48,512 bases of DNA from Gemmatimonadota bacterium (GCA_028287305.1 JAQBPX010000003.1:1-48512); one strand, 5' to 3'. Shown: positions 8,262 through 17,688, numbered from the stretch's first letter. Made by a program: numbers and translations. The notes: a model not told the origin generated them from the letters alone.

Positions 8262-11240
8262 TCAGTTTCCCGCGCCGCCGGGTGTCTCATCGACCTTCCC
8301 GTCAGCCGCGTTCTTCGCCCGGTCGATCCATCCACGGGCCTTGTCGTCCTTGCCCAGGGCCTCGTCGCTCGCCGCCTTGTCCACCAGCTCCTGCCAGGTC
8401 TTCTTCGCGGCGGTGAAGAACTGCTCCGCCTGCTGCGCCGAGCCGTTGCGCGCGGACTCCTCCTGCTGCGTGCTGAGCCCGGCCGGCAGCTTCACGTCGC
8501 GCAGGAACTTTCCGTAGTTCCACTGCGCCAGCCCGATGTAGTACGTGGACGCCGCCAGATACTCGGGGTTGCCGCTCTTGATCGCCTGCGCGAAGTCGGC
8601 CGTGAGCGAGCGGAGCAGCGACTGCTTCTGCGCCGACGCCGCCTTGACGCCCGCCGCGCTCAGCTGCTTCACGGTCGGGATTTCCAGTGCGATCAGCTCG
8701 TAGCGGCCATAGGTCGCCATGCCGCGCTCGAAGGAGCCGCGCGCGGCGCGCGCCGAGCACTCGCCGCGAATGTCCGCCGTGGGATTGCTGCATGCGCTCG
8801 CCAGTGCCGCATTCGCACCGGCGCTGTCGCCGGACGCGCGGAGCAGCTCGATGCGGGCATTGCGTGCCTGCGCGGCGCGCTCGTCGCGCGGGAAGCGCGC
8901 CGCGAAGGTGGCGTAGGTGCGCGCCGCCGCCGCCTTGTCGTCGCCCTCGGCGTACGTCGCCGCTGCGTTGTACAGGGCGCCCGCCGCGCGCTGGTCCTTG
9001 GGATAGGCCGTGGCGAACTGCTCGTACGCCGCCGCCGCATCCTTCTTGTTGCCGAGCGAGTCGAGCATCACGGCCACGCGAATCATCGCGTCGGCGCGCC
9101 CACTCCAGCTCGCGTCGCCGGCGATCAGCTCGCGATACGCCGTGACCGACTCGTCGCGCTTGCCCAGGTCCGACAGCAGCTGGGCGCGAAGCACCTGGTA
9201 CTGCTGCCGGTACTTGTACGTCGGGTAGTTCGTCGCCAGCTGCTGCGAGAGCTCGATCACGCGCCCGCGAGCCTTGGCCGAGGCATCGTTGTCCCCCTTG
9301 GCGCGGGCCACGCTGTCCGCCAGCACGTAGGTCTCGATGGCGTTGCGCAGCGCGTCGGGCGCCTTGGCATTCTTCGGGTTCTTGTCCGCGTAGGCCACGT
9401 AGACCTCCTCGGCCGCGCGGCTGTAGTCGCCGTGCTTCACGAGGGTGTCGGCGAAGCTCGCCGCGGCCGTGGTGCGCAGGCCACCGATGGAATCCGCCAG
9501 CGCCTTGCGGCCGCTCGAGAGCGCGATCTGCTGCGCCTTCTCCCACTGCGCCTGCGCCGACGTGTAGTCACCGCCCCGATACATCGCCTCGCCGATCAGG
9601 CGCTGGGCGGTGGGCGTGTAGTCGTCGTTCGGGTAGCGCGACGCGTAGCTCTTGAACGTCTCCGCCATCACGTCCCAGCGCTGCGTCTCGGAGGCGCGGC
9701 GACCCTTCTGGATCAGCGCCTTCTTCGCCAGGTCCGACTGCGGGAACTTGTCGACGAAGCGGTCCACCGAGCCGAAGAACGCATCCTGCGCGCCCTTGTC
9801 GGTCTTCGACTTCACGAGCGCCGAGTCGTACGCCACGATCGCGTTCCGGCCGGCCTGCTGCGCCAGGCTGTCCGTTCCCTGGTAGTCGTAGGCGGTGCGC
9901 ACGAACTGCTCGCCCGCCTTCGCATAGTCGCCCTGCCCGAACAGCGCTTCCGCGTAGTAGCGGTTGACCACCTGAGAGGAGTCACCCTTGCCGAACTCGT
10001 TCAGGTACTGCGCATAGAGGGTCGACGCCTCGGCGTAGCGGGCCTTGTTGCCCGACTGCGCGCTGGCGAGCAGGTACTGCCCGCTCTGGCGGAGCGCATC
10101 CTCTCGCGCCTTGGCCAGGTCGGCGGCAGACCCGGGGTTCGCCTTCGCCCACTGCGACTCCGGCCCGAACTTCTCCACGAGCGCCAGTCGCGCAATCTGC
10201 GCCGAATCCGGCTCCAGCATCCGGTTCTGGTAGATGTCGATCACTTCGCGCTGCGCGGCCAGGGCCGTGGAATCGCCCGGTGCCTCGCGCAGCAGCGTCT
10301 GGTACGCGATCACCGCGCGCGGAAAGTCACCCTGGTCGCGCAGGCTCTGCGCCACGCGACGCAGCACCGGCACCTTGTAGTCCGTGCCGCCGCGCTTCGA
10401 GAAGTACGAGTTGGCCGCCTCGGATCCACCGACCTGCGTGAACGCGATCGCCATGTACTCGATGGCCTCGCCGCGCAGCCCCAGGCGGGACTGCTGCTCG
10501 GCCGTCAGCTTGTCGTAGTCGTCCACGAGCGTGCCGAAGGTATCCACGGCATGCTTGTACTCATCCTGCTGCGTGTTGCCGGCCTGGTTGTAGTACGCCC
10601 AGCCCAGCTTGTAGAGCGAGAGGAAGTGAATGTCGCCACCCGCGGGCGCGGCTGCGGCTGCCTTCTCATAGGCCTGCGACGCCTGTGCGTAGAGCGCGCG
10701 ACGGCGATCCCCACGCTCCTTGTTCGCGAGCTCGAAGCGCGCATCGCCCAGGCGGAAGTACGCCTCGGGACGGAAGCGCGACGAATCGCTCGAGACGACC
10801 GTCTCGAACATCCGCGCGGCGTCGGGCCAGCGCTGCTCCTGCGCGTACAGGGTGCCGAGCGTGTAGGCCGCGGCATCGCGACGCTCGAACTGCGGGAACC
10901 GGGCGACCAGCTCCTCGTAGCGGGCGATCGCCGGCGTGTAGTCCGGCCGCGCGGCGCGGCTGGACGAGTCACCGGTGGTGGTGCGCTGCGCGGCGGCAAA
11001 CTGCTCATCAGCGCGACGCACCAGCAGCTCACCCAGCTGGAAGAGCGCGTTCGCGCGAAGGGGGCTGGCCGGGTGCCGCTGGAGGAAGCCCTCGAGCTGG
11101 TCGATCGCGGAGTCCACGACCGGAACCGCGGCGCCGCTCGACAGGCTCGCGAGCCGCACGGTGGCGGCGGGCGTGGCCTGGGCAGCGAGCGTCGCGGGAA
11201 CCGCGACGAGGGCGAGCGAGACGATTCTCAGGATTCGCAT
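8262..11240 (-). CDS. Large periplasmic TPR-repeat protein (GltE/NfsE-like position)
   Basis: About 992 residues from an ATG that begins a signal peptide (MRILRIVSLALVAVPATLAAQ); the longer upstream frame is basic, Arg/Pro-rich and overlaps the preceding gene, so it is rejected as start. The whole mature protein is built from TPR-like helical pairs of the YbgF/BamD type, with recurring motifs such as ALFQLGELLVRR, AYFRLGDARFE, LYKLGWAYYNQ and AGALYNAAATYAEG. TPR proteins of this size act as periplasmic scaffolds; in Glt and Nfs complexes two TPR proteins link the inner-membrane motor to outer-membrane barrels. The gap to the upstream TPR gene is four bases. The specific homology to GltE or NfsE is inferred from order only. 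Confidence 0.85.
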   Translation of the reverse strand: MRILRIVSLALVAVPATLAAQATPAATVRLASLSSGAAVPVVDSAIDQLEGFLQRHPASPLRANALFQLGELLVRRADEQFAAAQRTTTGDSSSRAARPDYTPAIARYEELVARFPQFERRDAAAYTLGTLYAQEQRWPDAARMFETVVSSDSSRFRPEAYFRLGDARFELANKERGDRRRALYAQASQAYEKAAAAAPAGGDIHFLSLYKLGWAYYNQAGNTQQDEYKHAVDTFGTLVDDYDKLTAEQQSRLGLRGEAIEYMAIAFTQVGGSEAANSYFSKRGGTDYKVPVLRRVAQSLRDQGDFPRAVIAYQTLLREAPGDSTALAAQREVIDIYQNRMLEPDSAQIARLALVEKFGPESQWAKANPGSAADLAKAREDALRQSGQYLLASAQSGNKARYAEASTLYAQYLNEFGKGDSSQVVNRYYAEALFGQGDYAKAGEQFVRTAYDYQGTDSLAQQAGRNAIVAYDSALVKSKTDKGAQDAFFGSVDRFVDKFPQSDLAKKALIQKGRRASETQRWDVMAETFKSYASRYPNDDYTPTAQRLIGEAMYRGGDYTSAQAQWEKAQQIALSSGRKALADSIGGLRTTAAASFADTLVKHGDYSRAAEEVYVAYADKNPKNAKAPDALRNAIETYVLADSVARAKGDNDASAKARGRVIELSQQLATNYPTYKYRQQYQVLRAQLLSDLGKRDESVTAYRELIAGDASWSGRADAMIRVAVMLDSLGNKKDAAAAYEQFATAYPKDQRAAGALYNAAATYAEGDDKAAAARTYATFAARFPRDERAAQARNARIELLRASGDSAGANAALASACSNPTADIRGECSARAARGSFERGMATYGRYELIALEIPTVKQLSAAGVKAASAQKQSLLRSLTADFAQAIKSGNPEYLAASTYYIGLAQWNYGKFLRDVKLPAGLSTQQEESARNGSAQQAEQFFTAAKKTWQELVDKAASDEALGKDDKARGWIDRAKNAADGKVDETPGGAGN

Positions 11241-11244
11241 AGGA

Positions 11245-13440
11245 CTACTGCTTCTTCGAAGTGGGAGCGCCCGGCGTGCCGGGCGAGCTCGGCGTGGCCG
11301 CGGGAGCCGCGGCGGCACCGATCCGGGATCCAGCCCCGGCCTTCTGGTCGATCGCGCGGAAGAACGACGTGCTTGCCGTGCCGAACTCCGCCGCCTCAGC
11401 GTCGCGCTGCAGGTCGGTGAGCATCTCGCCGCTGCGGGCGCGCAGCTCGGTCTCGACCACGGCCACCAGCCGGGTCTCGGCGGCGGTGCGGCGCGCCTGT
11501 GCTGCGGCGATCTGCGCGCGGGCGCGCTTGAGCGCGTCGGGCTCGTTGTTCTGGAGCGACGTCAATTCGTCACCCACCAGCCGCTCGGTGGAGGCCAGTG
11601 AAGCCTGCGTCTCCGTGAGCAGCGACGCGACGCGCTCACTGCGCGCGCGCACAGAGTCACGGAGCATGAAGACGGGATGGTGCTTGAGGATGTTGTCGAA
11701 GTTCTGCTCGATCATGGCCGCGGTCGCCGCGTAGCTCTGCGCCGTCTGCACCTCGAGCGAGATGGTGCCCTGCTGGTCGGGCGCCAGCGAAGCCGCCGTG
11801 GCCTGCATGCCCTGCGCGTCCGCGAGGTTCTCCTGCGACATCGAGCGGACGCCCGCGGTCTGCGCGAGGAACATCGTCCGGATGCGCGCGGCGGCCGCGT
11901 CGAGCTGTGCGTTGAGCGCGGTCAACGCCCGCTGCGACTCGGCCAGCGAGGTGGCCGTGGCGGTGAGCATTCCGCGACGCTCGGCCAGCAGGTCGCGCAC
12001 CGCCGCGAGCAGCGCGAGCTGCTGGCGATAGGCACGCACGTTGGTGGCGAGCTGCTGCGCGGAGACGGAGACGTCCGCATCCGCATCGTGCACGGCCGAG
12101 GCGCTGAGCGCGTACGCGCCGGCACTGGCGCCATTCGAGGCGGCGAAGATCACGCGCCGCGGCGCCGACACGCCCTTGAGCGAGTCGAGCTGCAGCGACA
12201 CGTCGTGGAGCGAGACCATGGTGACCACGCGCGGTCCGGCGGCCGGCACGTTGGAGCCATCTCCCACCGCGGCGGCCAGGGTGGCGCCGTCGGCCAGCGA
12301 GCCATCATCGAGCGAGATCGTCTTGCCGAGCTCCGGCGAGTTCATGTAGAGCACGCCCGCCGAGCGGGCCGCGACGAGCGAGCGCGCGGTGGCGGAGATC
12401 GCCTCCTGCGCACCGCCCTGCAGGAACTGGCGCTCCACCACCGATGAATCCGTGACGAGCTTGAAGAGCGCGGCGGCATCGTCGGTCCGGCCGAGCTGCA
12501 GGTACGACTGTGCGGCCATCAGGCGGCTCTCGTCGCGCTCCGGCAGCTCGGGAAAGCGCGAGGCGAACTCGGTGAACGTCGCGCCGGCCTCGGCCACCTG
12601 GTCGGACTTGTACTGGGCCCAGCCCTTCGTGAGCAGGGCCTGCGCCGACAGCGGGCTGCCCGTGTTCACGCCACCGGCGAGCCGCGCGGCGTCTGCCCAT
12701 GCGCCATTCTGGTAGGCGACCTGCGCGGCCGTGAGGCGCACCTGGTCCGCGAAGTCACCCTGCAGCGAACCGGCCAGCTGCTCGAGCTGCGCGATGGCCT
12801 GCTTCGTATGCGCGGTGTCGCTGCTGAGCGTGGTGAGCGCATCCATGTAGCGCGCGTAGCTGCCGTACTGCGAGCCAGTGCCCGCGGCGCCGGCGAAGGC
12901 CGTGCGCGCCTTGGCGTAGTCCTTCATCTGGTACGCCGCGAGTCCGCTCACGAGCGCGGAGAGGCCTGCGTCGGTTCCGGCGGTGGCGTTCGCGTCGGCC
13001 ATGGCCATCGCGCCGCGGTAATCGCCGGCGCGATACGCCGACAGCAGCAGCTGGTTACGGAGCAGGCCGGCGCGGCGGCCGTCCACGCTGCCCACGAGCT
13101 GCGTGGCGGTCGCGCGAAACGCGCTGTCCATCCCGAAGCGATACTCTGCCTGCGCGAGCAGGAAGCCGAGGTCGTTCTTCGACGCGACCGCCGGGGCGGT
13201 CGAGGCCAGCCACTGCAGTCGGCTCAGCGCCGGAACGGCCCTGCCGGACAGGAGGTCGAAGAGCGCGATGCGCATCTCGGCGTCCACGGCCGCGGCGTCA
13301 TCCACGGGGGTGACGGCAGCAGTGGTCGACGAGGCGGCATTCGGCGCCGGTGCCATCGGCGGGGCAGCCTGCTGCGCGCCGGCCACCCCCGGAAGGGCAG
13401 CCGCCGCGACGAGCGCGAGGAGTGACAGCTTGGAAGTCAT
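11245..13440 (-). CDS. Periplasmic TPR/coiled-coil protein (GltD/NfsD-like position)
   Basis: 731 residues from the ATG at 13440, which starts a signal peptide (MTSKLSLLALVAAAALPGVAGAQQ). An in-frame ATG ten residues earlier would overlap the preceding stop codon and delay the signal sequence. The first ~350 residues are TPR-like helical repeats (DLLSGRAVPALSRLQWLAS, AQALLTKGWAQYKSDQ, LMAAQSYLQLGRTDDAAALF). The second half has long Ala/Gln/Arg/Glu helices predicted as coiled coil (about 500-690). The tail is Ala/Pro/Ser-rich. It precedes the larger TPR gene. No strong Shine-Dalgarno sequence is seen, which agrees with translational coupling. Confidence 0.83.
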   Translation of the reverse strand: MTSKLSLLALVAAAALPGVAGAQQAAPPMAPAPNAASSTTAAVTPVDDAAAVDAEMRIALFDLLSGRAVPALSRLQWLASTAPAVASKNDLGFLLAQAEYRFGMDSAFRATATQLVGSVDGRRAGLLRNQLLLSAYRAGDYRGAMAMADANATAGTDAGLSALVSGLAAYQMKDYAKARTAFAGAAGTGSQYGSYARYMDALTTLSSDTAHTKQAIAQLEQLAGSLQGDFADQVRLTAAQVAYQNGAWADAARLAGGVNTGSPLSAQALLTKGWAQYKSDQVAEAGATFTEFASRFPELPERDESRLMAAQSYLQLGRTDDAAALFKLVTDSSVVERQFLQGGAQEAISATARSLVAARSAGVLYMNSPELGKTISLDDGSLADGATLAAAVGDGSNVPAAGPRVVTMVSLHDVSLQLDSLKGVSAPRRVIFAASNGASAGAYALSASAVHDADADVSVSAQQLATNVRAYRQQLALLAAVRDLLAERRGMLTATATSLAESQRALTALNAQLDAAAARIRTMFLAQTAGVRSMSQENLADAQGMQATAASLAPDQQGTISLEVQTAQSYAATAAMIEQNFDNILKHHPVFMLRDSVRARSERVASLLTETQASLASTERLVGDELTSLQNNEPDALKRARAQIAAAQARRTAAETRLVAVVETELRARSGEMLTDLQRDAEAAEFGTASTSFFRAIDQKAGAGSRIGAAAAPAATPSSPGTPGAPTSKKQ

Positions 13441-13469
13441 GTGACGGTACCGCTGGAGGTCCAGGGACA

Positions 13470-14144
13470 TCAGAAGGGGGTCGTGCTGCGGCTCGTCCAC
13501 GTGGTGGCGACCACCTGCCCGTTGCGTACGGAGAACTGCACGTAGGTCACGGCCCCGCTCGCGGCGGTGACGTCGGCCTGCTGGGAGATCACCTGCCCGT
13601 TCACCTTCACGCGCGCGATCACCTTGTGCGCGGTCGGCAGGGCGGCGCTGCGGAAGAGCTCATCCACCGCGCCTGCCTTGAGCGCAGCCGCGGTCGCGCC
13701 GCTGTATGCTCGCGTGCCCGCCGCGGCCCCGTCCACTTCCACGTCCACGCCATCCACGGCGCCCGACTCGGAGCGCAGCAGGACGACGATCTGCGTCCCC
13801 GTGCGACCCTTGATCGCGCCGCCGAGCAGGTTGAAGCGGTCCTTCTGCGCCGCGAGGTTGTCCTGCGACACGGTGAGGATCGAGTCGAGCTGGCGAAGCG
13901 CGTTCTCCTCGCTCGACATCGCCAGGGCCTGCGCGCGCTGCGCGGTGACCGTGGCGATCGTGTTTTCGATCTTGGCCGAGGCCGCGAGCCGGTCCGAGCG
14001 CGTCTGCTCGAGCGTCTTCTGCGCCTCGCCAAGGTCCTTGGTGATCTGCGTCCGCTTTTCCTTGTACGACTGGTCCTGGGCGCGGCCGGCGGCCGGCAGG
14101 GCCGTGGTGAGTGCAAGGGCCGCGAGAATCGTGATTCGCTTCAT
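13470..14144 (-). CDS. Periplasmic coiled-coil protein (GltC/NfsC-like position)
   Basis: 224 residues with a signal peptide (MKRITILAALALTTALPAAG, cut after GRAQ). Residues ~25-95 form one long charged coiled coil (KTLEQTRSDRLAASAKIEN). The remainder is beta-rich (TQIVVLLRSES, KVIARVKVNGQVIS, VTYVQFSVRNGQVV). I do not recognise a named domain. The order outer-membrane barrel, barrel, small periplasmic protein, TPR, TPR matches nfsA-nfsB-nfsC-nfsD-nfsE, which suggests the NfsC/GltC slot; this is inference from synteny. Confidence 0.78.
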   Translation of the reverse strand: MKRITILAALALTTALPAAGRAQDQSYKEKRTQITKDLGEAQKTLEQTRSDRLAASAKIENTIATVTAQRAQALAMSSEENALRQLDSILTVSQDNLAAQKDRFNLLGGAIKGRTGTQIVVLLRSESGAVDGVDVEVDGAAAGTRAYSGATAAALKAGAVDELFRSAALPTAHKVIARVKVNGQVISQQADVTAASGAVTYVQFSVRNGQVVATTWTSRSTTPF

Positions 14145-14153
14145 GGCTTCGCT

Positions 14154-15389
14154 CTACTGGAGAAAGGGCGGTGGAGTCGTCGGGCTGGCGGCGGGCGGCA
14201 CGGTCCCCTGCGCCTCGAGGCGCTTGAGGCGGTCCTGCAGGCGCTGCAGGGCATCCTTCTCGTCGCGCAGCTGCACCTGCGCCGCGGCGCGGCGCTGCTG
14301 CAGGTCGAGCAGGTTCTGCGCTTCGAACTGGTTGATCTCGAGCTCGAGGCCCGCGATCCGCTGCTGGCGCCGCGCGATCTCGGCCACGAGCAGGTCCCGC
14401 TGGCGCAGCATCGCGCGCTCCTTCCGCTGCAGCACGTCGCCGCGCAGCAGCGCGTAGATGTTGCTCTGCCAGCCGAAGGTGAACGCCGTCTTCTGGTAGT
14501 TGTAGATGTACCCGGACTCGCCCACGCCCGTCGCGTTCGCATTCCCGGCACCGAGCTCGGTGACGTAGAGTCCCGCGCGCAGGCCGCGGTAGTCGAGCAC
14601 CGCGCCCACGTTGCGGTCCCAGGCGTTGTTCTCGCCCATCAGCGACATCGTCACGTGACGGAACGGCGTCCAGTCCAGCTTCGCGCCGTAGAACGAGCCG
14701 CCGGTGGCGTGGCTCGCGTAGCGCGCGCCCAGCCCGCCGTCATCCTTGAACAGGCCATTGCCGTATCCGTAGGTCAGGCTGAAGTCGATGGCCGGCCACG
14801 AGGTGCGGAAGTCCTGCAGCGAGAATTCCTTCGTCGCCACGGCGTAGTAGGAGTTGTTGGTGTTGAAGCGCGTGTGCAGCGTGTCCACCTGGTGATTCGC
14901 GTTCGGCGTGCCATCACTGGGCGGCAGCAGGTTGTAGCCGATGCCGAAGCGATCGATGTGGCTGTACTGCCCCACGTTGCGGACGCCAAGCGCCAGCGCC
15001 GGGATGAACCAGTGCACGATGCCCAGCCGCTCGCTGTCCTCGCTGCGCAGGAGCAGCGCGCGGCCGAAGAAGCCGTACTCGGGGTTGCTCGAGAACGCCG
15101 CGAAGCCGCCTTCCAGGCGGCCGAACAGCGACCCGGAAAGCACCAGCTGCGAGTTGAGCTTGTCGTTGTAGTCGATCTTCGTGGCATTCGGGTCCGGCGT
15201 GAATCGCTTGCCCGAGTACGCCACCGTGAAGTCGCCGGAGAGCGGCGAGATCCACGCGACCGGGATGTCCACCAGCCCGCTGCCCCAGTAGAGGGTGTTC
15301 GGGTACGTCTGCTGTCCCGACGCCGGCGTCGCGACCAGCAGCGCCAGCGCACCGGCGCAGGTGATTCGAATGAGGTTGCGCATCGACAT
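14154..15389 (-). CDS. Outer-membrane beta-barrel protein with C-terminal coiled coil, paralog 2
   Basis: 411 residues with a signal peptide (MRNLIRITCAGALALLVATP, cut near SGQQ). The central ~300 residues alternate aromatic and Gly/Asn-rich strands as in outer-membrane barrels, with motifs shared with the next upstream gene: YWGSGLVDIPVAWISPLSG against YHGAGLVSIPVAWIAPRSG, GMRNVGQ-type against GVRNVGQYSHIDRFGIG, and FKDDGGLGARY against FYDDGGLGVRY. The last ~80 residues are a heptad-rich coiled coil (RRQQRIAGLELEINQFEAQN) that presumably projects into the periplasm and binds the coiled-coil or TPR partners. Candidate counterpart of GltB/NfsB or GltA/NfsA. Confidence 0.82.
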   Translation of the reverse strand: MSMRNLIRITCAGALALLVATPASGQQTYPNTLYWGSGLVDIPVAWISPLSGDFTVAYSGKRFTPDPNATKIDYNDKLNSQLVLSGSLFGRLEGGFAAFSSNPEYGFFGRALLLRSEDSERLGIVHWFIPALALGVRNVGQYSHIDRFGIGYNLLPPSDGTPNANHQVDTLHTRFNTNNSYYAVATKEFSLQDFRTSWPAIDFSLTYGYGNGLFKDDGGLGARYASHATGGSFYGAKLDWTPFRHVTMSLMGENNAWDRNVGAVLDYRGLRAGLYVTELGAGNANATGVGESGYIYNYQKTAFTFGWQSNIYALLRGDVLQRKERAMLRQRDLLVAEIARRQQRIAGLELEINQFEAQNLLDLQQRRAAAQVQLRDEKDALQRLQDRLKRLEAQGTVPPAASPTTPPPFLQ

Positions 15390-15394
15390 GTCCG

Positions 15395-16612
15395 TTATCG
15401 CTCCGCAGGCGGTGGCGTGGTCGGCGGCGGCGTGGTGCCCCCACCGATCTCACGCAGGCGATCCTGCGCGCGCTTCATGGCGTCCTTCTCCGCATTGATG
15501 TTCGTCTCGATGGACTTCCTGCGCGCGTTCAGTGCCTCCAGGTCGGCGTCCTCCGCCTTGCCCAGTGCCACCTCGAGCCCGCGAATCTTGCGGTTGCGCT
15601 CGGCGATCTCCCGGCGGAGCAGCATGCGCTCACGCTCGAGCTCCGCGAGGCGCGTCCGGGTGATGAACCCCTTGGCGATGTCGATCAGGTTTCCGTTGTA
15701 CCCGATGCTCACGCCCAGCTTCGTGTAGTTGTATACGAAGTAGCCCTCCGCGCCGCGCCCGTTCCCTTCCTCGAGCTCCGTGCCGTGCACCCCGATCTGC
15801 AGGCCGCGCCAGTCGTAGACCGCACCGGCGTTGAAGTCGAAGCCGTCGTTCTCGGCCAGCAGGCTGAGCGACATCTCCTCGCGCAGGCTCGTGACGAAGC
15901 GGAAGCCGCCGAACATGCCGCGCACGATCGTGCCGCGCTTGTTGTAGCGGACTCCCAGGCCACCATCATCGTAGAACAACCCGTTGCCGCCGCCGAGCGA
16001 GAAGCTCACCCGCTCGCGGGACCCGAGCCCGAATTCATAGGTGCCCACGCCGAATACCGTGTTCGACGTGTGGAAGTTCGTGTAGCGCTCGGGCACGACG
16101 CGCGTGTACGTCTTGCCCTGCAGCTGGATGTCCTCGCCAATGAAGAACCGGTCCTCGTGGCTGCGCTGTCCCACATTGCGCATGCCGACCGAGAGCGACG
16201 GCCAGAAACCGTTCTTCCCCTGCTTGAGCAGCAGCGCGTTACCGTAGAAGCCGATCTCCGGATTCTGGCTGTACGCCGACACGCCGAGCGACACGCGACC
16301 GAACCAGTGCGTGTCGAGCGACAGGTTCGTGTTGACGTTCGTCGCGAAGTTCGGACGGGACTGGTCGGGGAACGAGGGCAGGAACTTCGCCGCCGTGGTC
16401 ACCCACATGGTGCCGCTCCGGGGCGCGATCCAGGCAACCGGAATGCTCACCAGGCCGGCGCCGTGGTAGATCGTGCCCGTGTATGGCAGCTCACTCGCGC
16501 GGGTCACCGTATCCCGGAGACTCGCGTCCTGTGCCTGCACGGCGGATGACGACAGCATTGCCGCCATCACCGCAGCCATCAACGGAGCGACACCTGGTCG
16601 CATCGTGCGCAT
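15395..16612 (-). CDS. Outer-membrane beta-barrel protein with C-terminal coiled coil, paralog 1
   Basis: First gene of the ten-gene operon. The ATG at 16612 is chosen over the longer frame (16654) because GGAGG lies four bases upstream and a signal peptide follows (MAAVMAAMLSSSAVQAQ); the product is then 405 residues. It is a clear paralog of the next gene, with the same barrel motifs (GLVSIPVAWIAP, NPEIGFYGNALLL, RNVGQRSHEDRFFIGED, YDDGGLGVRYNKRG) and the same C-terminal coiled coil (REIAERNRKIRGLEVALGKA). Two tandem barrel paralogs at the head of the operon match the gltA-gltB/nfsA-nfsB arrangement. The stop is five bases from the next gene. Confidence 0.82.
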   Translation of the reverse strand: MRTMRPGVAPLMAAVMAAMLSSSAVQAQDASLRDTVTRASELPYTGTIYHGAGLVSIPVAWIAPRSGTMWVTTAAKFLPSFPDQSRPNFATNVNTNLSLDTHWFGRVSLGVSAYSQNPEIGFYGNALLLKQGKNGFWPSLSVGMRNVGQRSHEDRFFIGEDIQLQGKTYTRVVPERYTNFHTSNTVFGVGTYEFGLGSRERVSFSLGGGNGLFYDDGGLGVRYNKRGTIVRGMFGGFRFVTSLREEMSLSLLAENDGFDFNAGAVYDWRGLQIGVHGTELEEGNGRGAEGYFVYNYTKLGVSIGYNGNLIDIAKGFITRTRLAELERERMLLRREIAERNRKIRGLEVALGKAEDADLEALNARRKSIETNINAEKDAMKRAQDRLREIGGGTTPPPTTPPPAER

Positions 16613-16959
16613 GAATCCTCCACAGCCTCGTCGTGAATCGGAGCCGATCGGCACCGAGCGTTCGCGTCACTTCGCCCGCTCGCTGTAGCGAGCACCGGAG
16701 CGGTCCGACAGGTCGCGCGCGGTCGCGTAGCCAACGGGGGGATTTCGCAATTCGTATGCCCCCTACCGGACACGCAGGAACGCATGGCCGGTGGAACCCG
16801 ATCGCGTCGCAGCCTCATCAGGCAGCGCGCTCGCCGGTCACAAGTGCATGGTGGGGGCCAGCGCAACCGCGTGACGCGGGAAGACCCGCTCTCGTGCAGC
16901 CGGCGACCCCGGCGTTACCTTTTATCCGGCCCCTGCACCCGACTCCAACCGAGCTCGAC
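16613..16959. other. Divergent intergenic region
   Basis: About 350 bases between the envelope operon (minus) and the DsbA-like gene (plus). It must hold both promoters. I see no convincing -35/-10 pair and no RNA gene. An open frame runs through it on the plus strand, but its product is Arg/Ser-rich without family features, and the DsbA-like signal peptide begins only at 16960. Confidence 0.5.
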
Positions 16960-17682
16960 ATGCGCATCACTGCCCCGTTCGCTGCACTCATGCTCGCGCT
17001 CTTTGCCTGTCACTCGCCGCGCGATGCCGGCTCGACCGCAGCGGCCGCGACCGTCGCGCCGGCCGGCAATGCCGCGCGAGTCGCTACCACCTCCGCTGGC
17101 TCCATCGCGCTCTCCGACTCGGCACTCCTGCTCATGCGCGCCGACAGCGGCCGCATTCGCGGGACCTCTGCAGGCAACGTGTGGCTCGTGATGGCTAGCG
17201 ACTTCCAGTGCCCCTACTGCAAGATGTGGCATGACGAAAGCTTCGCGGCGCTCGTGCGCGACTACGTCGCCACCGGCAAGATCCGCATGGCATACGTGAA
17301 CCTCCCGCTCGAGAGCATTCACAAGCACGCGCGCGAGGCGGCCGAGGCCGCGATGTGCGCGTCGGTGCAGGGGCGCTTCTGGGAAATGCACGACGCGCTG
17401 TTCGCGTCGCAGGAGGCATGGCACGAGCAGCCCAGCGTCACGGCCGCGTTCGACTCGCTGGCCCGCGCGAGCGTGCCCGACGTGCCGGCCTGGCGCAGCT
17501 GCGTCGCTACGCACGCCACTGCCTCACTGGTCGATGCCGACCGCGACCGGCTCACGCGCGCCGGCATTCAGTCCACTCCCACCTTCTTCGTGGGCGGGCA
17601 GAAGATCGAGGGCGCCGCGAAGCTCGAGGTCTTCCGCCAGGCCATCGACCGTGCCCTCGCTGTCCCCGCACCCGCGCGCTGA
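16960..17682 (+). CDS. DsbA-like thioredoxin-fold lipoprotein
   Basis: 240 residues from the ATG at 16960, which starts a lipoprotein signal (MRITAPFAALMLALFAC, lipobox LFAC). A disordered Ala/Thr-rich stretch is followed by a DsbA/DsbG-type domain: the active site SDFQCPYCKMWHDESF near residues 85-100, a helical insertion, and the cis-proline loop IQSTPTFFVGGQKIEG near the C-terminus. The CPYC pair suggests oxidation or isomerisation of disulfides in envelope proteins; several envelope proteins in this window have paired Cys. The waaA GTG follows six bases after the stop, so the two genes are probably cotranscribed. Confidence 0.9.
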   Translation: MRITAPFAALMLALFACHSPRDAGSTAAAATVAPAGNAARVATTSAGSIALSDSALLLMRADSGRIRGTSAGNVWLVMASDFQCPYCKMWHDESFAALVRDYVATGKIRMAYVNLPLESIHKHAREAAEAAMCASVQGRFWEMHDALFASQEAWHEQPSVTAAFDSLARASVPDVPAWRSCVATHATASLVDADRDRLTRAGIQSTPTFFVGGQKIEGAAKLEVFRQAIDRALAVPAPAR

Positions 17683-17688
17683 GCTGGG

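Noticed and set aside
9432-11420. 662-residue plus-strand frame opposite the TPR protein
   Set aside because: Shadow of the TPR coding frame; Arg/Leu/Val-rich without domains.
13350-15728. 792-residue plus-strand frame opposite the envelope operon
   Set aside because: Antisense to two secreted proteins with clear signal peptides; composition is that of a GC-rich shadow frame.
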